This document shows positions 7,967 to 13,401 of a DNA stretch of 23,206 nt, one piece after another. Within the stretch, counting starts at the first letter, position 1. Each line of letters opens with the position of its first letter. The notes beneath the pieces are model-generated. The model searched no databases, had not been told where the DNA came from, and was given only the letters and a program-made list of their open reading frames with translations. Source of the stretch: a virus. Position numbers and translations under genes: made by a program. The DNA is taken from positions 1 through 23,206 of IMG/VR virus record IMGVR_UViG_3300025407_000134; one strand, given 5' to 3'.

Positions 7967-8404
7967 TTATTCGATATTGATCTTTTTAGATTGCTTCTCA
8001 GGGGGAAGCAGATGTTCAAGCCAAATTCTTAGAACACCATTGATGAGCTCTGCATTCTTCACTTCTACATGATCCGCTAACGTGAACGAACGAGTGAATG
8101 ATCTGTCTGAAATACCTTTGAATAGGTACTCAACTGGATTAACAGCGGGTTCTTCTGAATGGGTTGTTCCTTTTACAACCAGAGTATTATTGGCTAACTC
8201 GATATCAATCTCGTTCTTACCAAAACCTGCTACTGCAAGATCTACTCTGTATTTGTCCTTATCGACCTTTACAATATTATAGAACGGCCATGCTTGAGCC
8301 GCTTTCACATAGTTACTATTCACATTATTAAGAGTATCAAAAACTTTATCAAATCCTACCAGGTACTTATTCATATTTTTAGTATCAAACAGATAATCAG
8401 TCAT
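7967..8404 (-). CDS. hsp20: Small heat-shock protein, Hsp20 / IbpA family
   Basis: This 145-aa chaperone holds unfolded proteins and prevents aggregation without ATP. It has the IbpA-like N-terminus (LVGFDKVFDTLNN), a full alpha-crystallin domain at about 41-131 (PFYNIVK, YRVDLAVAGF, RSFTRSFTLADHVEV, GVLRIWLE) and the C-terminal I-x-I anchor (KINIE). The ATG at 8404 is chosen because GGAGA lies seven bases upstream; a longer open frame upstream has no such site. Hsp20 genes are common in T4-type cyanophages. Here it lies directly downstream of pmoC on the same strand and has its own promoter, so it may be made both early and together with the membrane enzyme subunit. Confidence 0.94.
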   Translation of the reverse strand: MTDYLFDTKNMNKYLVGFDKVFDTLNNVNSNYVKAAQAWPFYNIVKVDKDKYRVDLAVAGFGKNEIDIELANNTLVVKGTTHSEEPAVNPVEYLFKGISDRSFTRSFTLADHVEVKNAELINGVLRIWLEHLLPPEKQSKKINIE

Positions 8405-8459
8405 ATGTTTCTCCTTTTCAGCGAGATAGATTTTAGTGACCCTTTCGGCGTCTAATAAT

Positions 8460-8488
8460 AATATAAGGTTGAATGGGGGAGAAGTCAA
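8460..8488 (-). promoter_or_regulatory. Probable early promoter of hsp20
   Basis: On the minus strand this is TTGACT, 17 bases, TATATT, 56 bases before the hsp20 ATG. The -35 box lies in the loop of the hairpin at 8475-8499, an odd nesting. Confidence 0.65.
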
Positions 8489-8509
8489 TACCCTCCCCCA
8501 AACTTTTTT
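8475..8509 (+). terminator. Plus-strand terminator-like hairpin between hsp20 and pmoC
   Basis: GGGGGAG and CTCCCCC pair around an 11-base loop, followed on the plus strand by AAAC and then six Ts ending in the pmoC stop codon. The T tract serves plus-strand transcripts, so it would stop read-through from the HNH gene before it ran antisense into pmoC. On the minus strand there is a stem after pmoC but no T tract. Confidence 0.6.
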
Positions 8510-9269
8510 AACGAGTAAGGAGAGCAGCGCCTTCCTTACCAAGAAGAGCATGAACTCTTCCAAGGATCTGCAGGACTACACCAAAGACACCCAGTGCCAT
8601 CCAGCCGAAGAACACGAAGCCCCAATGAAGAGGAGCAACGAACAATTCTTCCATGAACCAGAATGTATGACCCCATTCGTTAAGTCCAACATTTGGGATA
8701 ATCATAAATGGTCCAATTGCTACAATCAAGAATGCAAGGCTGTACCCATGAGCGAAATATGGGATACGAGTCTTAGCATAAAAGAATGCGCCAACTGCAA
8801 TGATTGAATAGATAGGATATGACATATAGAACTCGATAATGTGACTTGGAGTAAAGTCAGTGTCACGAATAACAGTCATATGCCAAGTACCATCTTGTTC
8901 AGTGAAGAATGATGCACCCCAATAAATGGCAATGCCGTAAACAACAAGCCACTGAACTAAGCAGACTAATCTACGCATTTCCTCACGAGGAGTTACTGCG
9001 TCAATGTTACGGTCTCTTGTTCGCCAAAGATAACCAGCAAGAGCAAGTCCTGAAACTAACTCAAGAGGAACCTCTGTCCAAAGAATTGACATCCAGTATG
9101 TTTGAAATTCAGGAGCGAAGGAATCAAGTCCAGCCCTCCAGCCGAACACCTGTTCGTAGATACGAACGATAAGATAAAATACGTTTAATGTAGCCAAACC
9201 AATCCACATACCACGTAAGTCTACTACTTCTACTTTTTCTGCTACTGCAGCAGTTGCAACTGTACTCAT
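8508..9269 (-). CDS. pmoC: Particulate methane monooxygenase subunit C (PmoC)
   Basis: This 253-aa membrane protein is the C subunit of the copper enzyme that oxidises methane to methanol. Numbered from the chosen start, one metal site is Asp126, His130 and His143; the other is Asn197, His201 and His215. These equal Asp156/His160/His173 and Asn227/His231/His245 of Methylococcus, a constant offset of 30, so both sites are intact. About six hydrophobic membrane segments are visible, and the length is near the bacterial norm (about 255-290). The start at 9269 has GGAGA eight bases upstream, while an ATG 15 bases earlier has none. No pmoA or pmoB is in the window, so the product must join host subunits. 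An amoC reading is possible for this superfamily but the sequence pattern is PmoC-like. Confidence 0.97.
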   Translation of the reverse strand: MSTVATAAVAEKVEVVDLRGMWIGLATLNVFYLIVRIYEQVFGWRAGLDSFAPEFQTYWMSILWTEVPLELVSGLALAGYLWRTRDRNIDAVTPREEMRRLVCLVQWLVVYGIAIYWGASFFTEQDGTWHMTVIRDTDFTPSHIIEFYMSYPIYSIIAVGAFFYAKTRIPYFAHGYSLAFLIVAIGPFMIIPNVGLNEWGHTFWFMEELFVAPLHWGFVFFGWMALGVFGVVLQILGRVHALLGKEGAALLTR

Positions 9270-9352
9270 ATTATTATTCTCCATGGAGAGAAAGAATCAA
9301 GTGGTCAGTTAGTCTTTAGAAAATATGTGACAGAAACTGCCACTCTTACCCC

Positions 9353-9360
9353 TATTTATA
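9353..9360 (-). promoter_or_regulatory. Late promoter of pmoC (TATAAATA)
   Basis: The minus strand carries an exact T4 late box, in the intergenic space 84 bases before the pmoC start and followed by GGGG. Expected initiation is near 9347, giving a leader of about 78 bases. No convincing -35/-10 pair of the early type is seen in this gap. Confidence 0.72.
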
Positions 9361-9382
9361 TTATAACCCCATAGGATTTTAA

Positions 9383-9417
9383 GGCTAATTTTAGCCGAAC
9401 ACCGTTAAATTTTAGCC
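9383..9417. repeat. Palindrome and extra half-site upstream of pmoC
   Basis: GGCTAA and TTAGCC (9383-9396) form an inverted repeat with a 2-base centre, and a third half-site TTAGCC lies at 9412-9417, exactly 21 bases from the previous one. The group is 23-64 bases upstream of the late box of pmoC and ends at the stop of the upstream gene. It may be an operator or a weak terminator (UUAAAA follows on the minus strand). Confidence 0.5.
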
Positions 9418-9638
9418 TAATGTAGTTTCTTACCAAATGTTTCTTTAGCACAACAGTAGATGTCGCCGTTCTTTGTATCAAAGATAAAGATAGGCGTCAT
9501 GCCTGCATCTTTATAAGCAGCAGAAGCATCTAATACTTTTTTGAACCCAGAATCCTCTTCATTGTCCACAGCATTCCATGCATCCATGACAATATTCTCA
9601 GGAACAATAATCAGATTTTGGGAGATTGTTGATTTCAT
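9417..9638 (-). CDS. Hypothetical small protein, 73 aa
   Basis: The protein starts MKSTISQNLIIVPENIVMDA and has a short beta-rich end (MTPIFIFDTKNGDIYCCAKE) that looks like a small alpha/beta fold with two adjacent Cys. No family is recognised. The ATG overlaps the stop of the upstream 47-aa gene as TGATG, so it is coupled to it. It is the last gene before the pmoC promoter region, and any read-through from it would enter pmoC. Confidence 0.7.
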   Translation of the reverse strand: MKSTISQNLIIVPENIVMDAWNAVDNEEDSGFKKVLDASAAYKDAGMTPIFIFDTKNGDIYCCAKETFGKKLH

Positions 9639-9781
9639 CACATACCAAACTGCTTCTTAACAACTGCAACAGCTGCTTCAAACGCTTCTTCAATCTTATC
9701 TTTTGCTACGTCAGCGTCCTTTAAGATTTCTTCCATCTTAGCGACTGCTTCTTGTTTAGTTTCTTCAAGAATATTAAACAT
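9638..9781 (-). CDS. Very small helical protein, 47 aa
   Basis: The frame from the ATG at 9781, with AAGGAG eight bases upstream, encodes a 47-aa almost wholly helical amphipathic protein (MFNILEETKQEAVAKMEEIL, then Asp/Lys/Glu/Ala-rich, ending KKQFGM). A longer open frame through this region lacks a start signal and overlaps the upstream gene, so I prefer the short one. Function is unknown; it could be a protein-binding helix. It overlaps the 73-aa gene by one base. Confidence 0.72.
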   Translation of the reverse strand: MFNILEETKQEAVAKMEEILKDADVAKDKIEEAFEAAVAVVKKQFGM

Positions 9782-9791
9782 GCTATTCTCC

Positions 9792-10388
9792 TTAGTCCCA
9801 GAGTGAACTATAGTAACGACCAAACAAACGATAACCATTCTGTATACGTTCTTGGTGTCTCTTGTAGCCTTCATGATCAAACCAGTAGTCAGGATTTACT
9901 TGAATGTAAGTGAAACCTTTACCAACAATTTCATCATTAATTTCTGCCTGTTCATATTTAGGCTCGCCATGAGAGAATGAATCCTCCCAAGAATCATCAA
10001 CAGTATTCTCGAAAGCAAAGATCATTTCATTTAGAATCCATTCCCATTTATAATGAATCCAGTTATCGTCTTCTGTCCCATGACGCATGTGAACTGGTAG
10101 ATCCTCCTCATCAACAATAGGAGATCCTTGTTTTGTTGCTTTTAATTGCTTTAACATCGGTAGAATAATATGAGCGAGCGTATGATCCATTGACCATGTA
10201 TCCTCACGATCAATACGAATCTTTATCTTACGTCGATGTTTTTCGTTTAGCCAGTCACATGCTTTGTCAATACAACCTCCATCAAACCATTCCCAAATCT
10301 TATCTTTGGTCTGTTCTTTTAAAGGTAATACACTAATGACTTTCCATGTGGAGAAACTACGTGGATACTTTCCTATAAATACTTTCAT
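9792..10388 (-). CDS. Conserved phage hypothetical protein, 198 aa
   Basis: The block DTWSMDHTLAHIILPMLKQL (about 63-82), then an acidic segment with EEDLPVHMR and later WEWILNEMIFAFE, is a pattern I recall in conserved hypothetical proteins of many large myoviruses. The N-terminus (MKVFIGKYPRSFSTWKV) and a C-terminal Tyr/Trp/Arg-rich tail flank it. There are no membrane segments. The function is unknown. The start has only a weak ribosome site (GAT), and the first codons overlap the late promoter of the divergent spanin genes, so late transcription may hinder this gene. Confidence 0.8.
   Translation of the reverse strand: MKVFIGKYPRSFSTWKVISVLPLKEQTKDKIWEWFDGGCIDKACDWLNEKHRRKIKIRIDREDTWSMDHTLAHIILPMLKQLKATKQGSPIVDEEDLPVHMRHGTEDDNWIHYKWEWILNEMIFAFENTVDDSWEDSFSHGEPKYEQAEINDEIVGKGFTYIQVNPDYWFDHEGYKRHQERIQNGYRLFGRYYSSLWD
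10374..10381 (+). promoter_or_regulatory. Late promoter of the spanin genes (TATAAATA)
   Basis: An exact late box lies 33 bases before the i-spanin ATG, inside the first codons of the divergent 198-aa gene. Initiation would be near 10387. Spanins act at lysis, which fits late control. Confidence 0.75.
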
Positions 10389-10413
10389 GAACTAATCTTT
10401 CAAGGAGTATGTT

Positions 10414-10776
10414 ATGTTTGATTGGATATTTAGCAGAGGATTTTTGTATGGCCTAATCGCTGTTATTATAGCAGCTGCCATAGGCACATTCGTAAAACAC
10501 TACGATGATACTATTCGTGCTGCTGCTCTCGCTGAGTTTAATCTGAAACAAGCACAACAAGCAATTGCTGACAGAGACAAAACCATCAGAGATCTCCAGG
10601 TTATTAATAAGAATAAAGAGGACGTCGTTCAAGAACTAACGAAACAACGTGCTGCTATTGAACAGAGTCTTGTTGATATAGAAAAAAGATTCAGAGATAA
10701 TCCTAAAGTATCTGACCGTCAAGCATCAGAACTGTTGAAACAGACTATTAAAGAATTAGAAGTCGTCGTACCATGA
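10414..10776 (+). CDS. i-spanin (Rz-like inner-membrane lysis protein)
   Basis: This 120-aa protein has an N-terminal membrane segment (about 10-27, GFLYGLIAVIIAAAIGTF) followed by a long charged coiled coil (about 45-115), the layout of an Rz-type inner-membrane spanin. It would span the periplasm by binding the outer-membrane lipoprotein encoded next and fuse the two membranes at the last step of lysis. AAGGAG lies eight bases before the ATG. Its stop overlaps the o-spanin start in an ATGA junction, typical of two-component spanins. The call is by architecture and pairing, since sequence identity in this family is low. Confidence 0.85.
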   Translation: MFDWIFSRGFLYGLIAVIIAAAIGTFVKHYDDTIRAAALAEFNLKQAQQAIADRDKTIRDLQVINKNKEDVVQELTKQRAAIEQSLVDIEKRFRDNPKVSDRQASELLKQTIKELEVVVP

Positions 10777-11057
10777 AGAAATTATTATTGTTGATTGCTG
10801 TTCTTGGATTGACAGCTTGTAATTCTAATGATCCAGCGAGTCTTATCACGACCTACAAATATGTAGTAGTTCATCCAGCAGATGCGATGTATGAATGTCC
10901 GATTCTTAGAAGTTTTCCTAAGTGGCAGTCATTAACTGATGCTCAAGTCGCGAGAACTCTTGCTACATTATATAAGAACAACATAACATGCAAGAGCTCG
11001 ATAGAGAGCATCAGAAAGTTCCTGAAAGACGCTGAAGTTCAGATAGAGAGCAAATAA
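10773..11057 (+). CDS. o-spanin (Rz1-like outer-membrane lipoprotein)
   Basis: This 94-aa protein begins MKKLLLLIAVLGLTAC, a lipoprotein signal with lipobox LTAC and acylated Cys16. The mature part carries YECP, a QSLTDAQVARTLATLYKNN segment and a C-terminal helix, a pattern I recall from T4-like outer-membrane spanins rather than the proline-rich lambda Rz1. It starts inside the end of the i-spanin gene and so is co-translated with it. The stop abuts the stop of a convergent 55-aa gene with no space between. Confidence 0.85.
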   Translation: MKKLLLLIAVLGLTACNSNDPASLITTYKYVVVHPADAMYECPILRSFPKWQSLTDAQVARTLATLYKNNITCKSSIESIRKFLKDAEVQIESK

Positions 11058-11225
11058 TTACCTGACTTCACAGATGGCTCTGCCTACCAGTTTACCACAA
11101 GACTGGAGAACCTGAATAAAGTTCTTTGCATCTGATAATGTAGTAAACTGTTTGGACTTCTCTATTAGAAAGCCAGTATCGCTCTTCAAAGAATACAAAA
11201 CACGGAACTTATTCTTAGTAGACAT
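11058..11225 (-). CDS. Hypothetical small protein, 55 aa
   Basis: A strong AAGGAGAA lies before an ATG at 11225, opening a 55-codon frame starting MSTKNKFRVLYSLKSDTGF and ending GRAICEVR. The stop TAA abuts the convergent o-spanin stop exactly. The protein is basic and looks like a small alpha/beta unit (two strands, helix SDAKNFIQVLQSCG, strand). No family is recognised. It is the last gene of the early minus-strand unit behind the promoter at 12020-12048. Confidence 0.75.
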   Translation of the reverse strand: MSTKNKFRVLYSLKSDTGFLIEKSKQFTTLSDAKNFIQVLQSCGKLVGRAICEVR

Positions 11226-11248
11226 AATGTTCTCCTTTTTAGGCTTAC

Positions 11249-11650
11249 TTACTTAGTGAATTGACACTCGTTTATGCCTAATTTTATTAATTTCTCTCCT
11301 GATAAAGTTGCTTCTGGAGAGAAATCTCGCTTCAATTTACCCTTCATACTCGCCTGTATATTATCTGGCAGAAGAGTCATCATATAGTTAGTAACATCCT
11401 TACGAAGCACATTTGTTGTCTGGTCGTATGCCCAATGGAATGATACCTCTGCATTCTTAGTAACACAGACATTAGGAACTGCTAATGCCATCATACATGC
11501 AGATCGACAGGATCCAGTAATAGCTACTTGTCTTTTCTCAAATGCATATCTAACAGCTGCATCGATATACTTCTGAACTAATCCACCACCGTCTTCGGTA
11601 ATAATAACAGGAGCTCTATAATCTGGCGGAACATCAAGAAACGCTGGCAT
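11249..11650 (-). CDS. ClpP/crotonase-fold protein, possible serine protease
   Basis: This 133-aa protein resembles the core of ClpP- and SppA-type serine peptidases: VIITEDGGGLVQKYIDAA gives the glycine-rich oxyanion region, GSCRSACM places the probable nucleophile Ser50 at a helix start, and FHWAY places a His at 72. No signal peptide is present. At 133 aa it is much shorter than ClpP (about 195), so it lacks part of the fold or is a compact version. GGAGG precedes the ATG, overlapping the end of the upstream gene. Its partner and substrate are unknown; cytoplasmic action on a host or phage protein early in infection is an inference. Confidence 0.6.
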   Translation of the reverse strand: MPAFLDVPPDYRAPVIITEDGGGLVQKYIDAAVRYAFEKRQVAITGSCRSACMMALAVPNVCVTKNAEVSFHWAYDQTTNVLRKDVTNYMMTLLPDNIQASMKGKLKRDFSPEATLSGEKLIKLGINECQFTK

Positions 11651-11651
11651 G

Positions 11652-11993
11652 TTATCCTCCGATAATAGAATAATGACATTTAAATCTTTTATCTTTTTTC
11701 CACTGTTTATGTGGAATAGGATAGCTGCCTTCTGGTAGCTCTCCTTTCATTTCTTCATGCCATGCTATTGCTGCTGATTCTCCCATCTTTGTGATCTTGA
11801 TACCGTTACCCGTTGCACGGATTGCTTCTGCTGATTCCAATTGCCACTGAAGCTGTTCAGAAAGTTCATCGAAACTATCAGCAACGTAGTTAGAAAGATC
11901 ATCATATTCTCCATCATCTAAGACATTAGTGTTACGTTGATAATAGAGATAGGAAGACATTATTAACCAGCGAGCAGCTTTATCCGGAGACAT
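11652..11993 (-). CDS. Hypothetical protein with a DGEYDDL motif, 113 aa
   Basis: The protein contains SYLYYQRNTNVLDDGEYDDL (about 14-33), a pattern that recalls the start of NAD-dependent DNA ligases (Y-x-D-x-EYD) and also small conserved phage proteins, followed by helices and a short GxGIKITKMG segment. No ligase catalytic lysine motif is present, so I do not call it a ligase. The start at 11993 is chosen because AAGGA lies eight bases upstream; an ATG 15 bases earlier falls within that signal. It is the first gene after the promoter at 12020-12048. Confidence 0.72.
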   Translation of the reverse strand: MSPDKAARWLIMSSYLYYQRNTNVLDDGEYDDLSNYVADSFDELSEQLQWQLESAEAIRATGNGIKITKMGESAAIAWHEEMKGELPEGSYPIPHKQWKKDKRFKCHYSIIGG

Positions 11994-12019
11994 GTTTTGT
12001 TCCTTCATATTATACAGAT

Positions 12020-12048
12020 AGTATAACCTATATTTTATGAAAAGTCAA
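12020..12048 (-). promoter_or_regulatory. Early promoter of the 11058-11993 unit
   Basis: On the minus strand this is TTGACT, 17 bases, TATACT. It begins just after the stop of the 51-aa Rmf-like gene and lies 27 bases before the 113-aa gene. Confidence 0.82.
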
Positions 12049-12050
12049 GT

Positions 12051-12206
12051 TTATTCTTCTACGTAGAACATATCCCACCAACCATCATCCCATTGGTTTC
12101 TTAACTCTTCAGATACTCCATCATAAGGATTATCAAGAAAACAAACATCATCTTTATAGGCCATTACGCCTTCTTTATATACTAACTTTAGTTCATACTC
12201 AGTCAT
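12051..12206 (-). CDS. Small Rmf/CrpP-like protein, 51 aa
   Basis: An ATG at 12206, overlapping the end of the upstream gene by eight bases, opens a 51-codon frame. It has MAYKDDVCFLDNPYDG near the middle and then EELRNQWDDGWWD, which fits the G/A...NPY...W...GW pattern of ribosome modulation factor and the related short CrpP-like proteins. Ribosome modulation factor binds and silences host ribosomes; whether this one does so is not shown. The protein is strongly acidic, unlike basic bacterial Rmf, which is a reason for doubt. It is the last gene of the unit from the promoter at 13314. Confidence 0.65.
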   Translation of the reverse strand: MTEYELKLVYKEGVMAYKDDVCFLDNPYDGVSEELRNQWDDGWWDMFYVEE

Positions 12207-12432
12207 TCTCATTCATCCTCAGTATTAATTTAGAATCAACACACGTGTAAGTATGCTTAGAGTTTCTACCTGTATGATATGTTCTATCAAGGAGAGTACC
12301 ACCTGCTTTTTCACAGTCAACTCTATATTGTTCTACGTGCTCTTCTTCCTTAAATGCCATGTATATTAACACTATTACAAACAGTATAAATCCAACCAAC
12401 ATAATACCAATAGTTTTATTATCCTGTGTCAT
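12199..12432 (-). CDS. Small single-pass membrane protein with a Cys pair, 77 aa
   Basis: A membrane segment spans about residues 8-27 (IGIMLVGFILFVIVLIYMAF), followed by a polar 50-residue domain with two cysteines (VDCEKAGG and YTCVD). The layout is the same as the 81-aa protein at 12923-13168, and the two look like diverged paralogues. If the C-terminal part is in the periplasm, the cysteines could form a disulphide. The ATG overlaps the upstream stop as ATGA with AGAGG before it. Early small membrane proteins in T4-type phages often alter the host envelope or block a second infection; this is inference here. Confidence 0.78.
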   Translation of the reverse strand: MTQDNKTIGIMLVGFILFVIVLIYMAFKEEEHVEQYRVDCEKAGGTLLDRTYHTGRNSKHTYTCVDSKLILRMNEND

Positions 12433-12632
12433 TTTCTTTTCCTCTTGATCCGAGCAAATCTTATATAATCACCAAGCATAGCACCAGCAACTCTACGACG
12501 ATCGCTTTCTAACATATTCGCCATATGAATCATTACAGTTTCTAATATCTCAAGACGATCTGTTTCTTTCAGTGTTCTGTTAGCATAACACTCCTGCACC
12601 AAATCTCTAATCGTCTCGTCAATTGGTCCCAT
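12429..12632 (-). CDS. Hypothetical helical protein, 67 aa
   Basis: A small protein with an acidic N-terminal half and a very basic end (RFARIKRKRK), largely helical, containing ESDRRRVAGAMLGDYIRFA. The basic tail suggests nucleic-acid or membrane contact. No family is recognised. It begins directly after the upstream stop (TAA followed by ATG) and ends in an ATGA junction with the membrane-protein gene, so it is part of the same coupled early unit. Confidence 0.7.
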   Translation of the reverse strand: MGPIDETIRDLVQECYANRTLKETDRLEILETVMIHMANMLESDRRRVAGAMLGDYIRFARIKRKRK

Positions 12633-12923
12633 TTATTCATGTATCTCAAAGATATGCCAGGTTAATGTATTCGAATGACCTGCCTGGATTGTTGCGATAT
12701 ACTCATAGTTTTTCTTATCATAATCTTTCATTTCAAAACCAGTACCAAATACGTGGAAGACATACTTACGCTTCTCTTTCTTAGGATTAACTATAGCCCA
12801 AATAACTGGCGTATGTCCTTGGACTTGTATATCTAATATCTTTGCTGCTCTTGGCATCTCAATCTCAAATATAGCATTGTGATGAATGTCCTCGCCAAGA
12901 GGATACTTGAATATCATTTTCAT
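12633..12923 (-). CDS. Conserved phage hypothetical protein, 96 aa
   Basis: The protein reads as an all-beta small domain with MIFKYPL near the start, VIWAIVNP in the middle, YVFHVFGTGFEM and a final LTWHIFEIHE. Short phage proteins with an alternating IWA-V-P and GTG pattern like this are known as conserved hypotheticals. I chose the ATG at 12923 because it overlaps the upstream stop as TGATG and has GGAGG eight bases before it; an ATG 15 bases earlier lies within that ribosome site. Function is unknown. Confidence 0.78.
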   Translation of the reverse strand: MKMIFKYPLGEDIHHNAIFEIEMPRAAKILDIQVQGHTPVIWAIVNPKKEKRKYVFHVFGTGFEMKDYDKKNYEYIATIQAGHSNTLTWHIFEIHE

Positions 12924-13168
12924 CAGTTGACCCTCCATTCATTATCGTCGCAATTATATATCTTCTTACCAGGATATCTCTTTGGCACCATCATCTTTAA
13001 TGATACATCATACTCCATCTGAACTATATCTTTGTTCGTGTGTATCAATACACAATGATTACGGAGGATATCTTTGTTTCTCTCGTCACTCTCTATTACA
13101 GCATATACTATTATTAGGATAAGAGCAAGCCCTAATCCTCCGAATAACACCATTTCTTTATTATCCAT
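12923..13168 (-). CDS. Small single-pass membrane protein with a Cys pair, 81 aa
   Basis: The protein starts MDNKEMVLFGGLGLALILII, with a membrane segment at about 6-26 and a polar tail holding two cysteines (NHCVLIHT and YNCDDNEW). It shares this plan with the 77-aa protein at 12199-12432. The ATG lies within the end of the 39-aa gene upstream, so translation is coupled; a longer upstream frame begins only at TTG and overlaps that gene. Host-envelope or superinfection roles are plausible but not shown. Confidence 0.75.
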   Translation of the reverse strand: MDNKEMVLFGGLGLALILIIVYAVIESDERNKDILRNHCVLIHTNKDIVQMEYDVSLKMMVPKRYPGKKIYNCDDNEWRVN

Positions 13169-13280
13169 GGAATTTCTCTGCTTTAATACGTTTACGGTCA
13201 TACTTTTTCTTATTACGTATGATACGTTGCTTGTATTTGTTTGAACGTAGAAGCTCAATTGCTACTATATTTATAGACAT
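13161..13280 (-). CDS. Very small basic protein, 39 aa
   Basis: An ATG at 13280 opens 39 codons starting MSINIVAIELLRSNKYKQRI and continuing with many Lys and Arg to the end (KAEKFHG). It is the first gene after the minus-strand early promoter at 13314-13341, with a GAGA upstream at a rather long spacing. The strong positive charge suggests a nucleic-acid-binding peptide. It overlaps the next gene start by eight bases, which supports its being translated. The family is unknown. Confidence 0.6.
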   Translation of the reverse strand: MSINIVAIELLRSNKYKQRIIRNKKKYDRKRIKAEKFHG

Positions 13281-13313
13281 TTTCTTTATCTCTTACTATT
13301 ACCTTACACCTCA

Positions 13314-13341
13314 ATTATACCCGTTTTCTGGAAGTAGTAAA
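13314..13341 (-). promoter_or_regulatory. Early promoter, leftward, of the 12051-13280 unit
   Basis: On the minus strand this is TTTACT, 16 bases, TATAAT, followed by TGTAAGG-like sequence as in the rightward early promoters. It forms a divergent pair with the promoter at 13444. Confidence 0.8.
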
Positions 13342-13360
13342 GTTCTTTTTTCAGAAAACA

Positions 13361-13390
13361 ATAGTAAACGAACGTAAACGATAATAAACT
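13361..13390. repeat. Helically phased 10-bp repeat in the divergent control region
   Basis: Three 10-base units follow each other exactly: ATAGTAAACG, AACGTAAACG, ATAATAAACT, sharing the core TAAAC. They lie between the leftward and rightward early promoters. The 10-base period places each core on the same face of the helix, as at sites for a cooperatively binding regulator. Related cores occur at 15398, 21390 and 21439. Confidence 0.7.
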
Positions 13391-13401
13391 AACAATCAAT
13401 A

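Noticed and set aside
11652-11993. NAD-dependent DNA ligase fragment, from the DGEYDDL motif
   Set aside because: Only one short motif matches; no catalytic lysine motif, nucleotide-binding site or suitable length is present.
13268-13275. Exact TATAAATA on the minus strand at codons 2-5 of the 39-aa gene
   Set aside because: It lies within the coding start and downstream of a good early promoter; the placement argues for chance.
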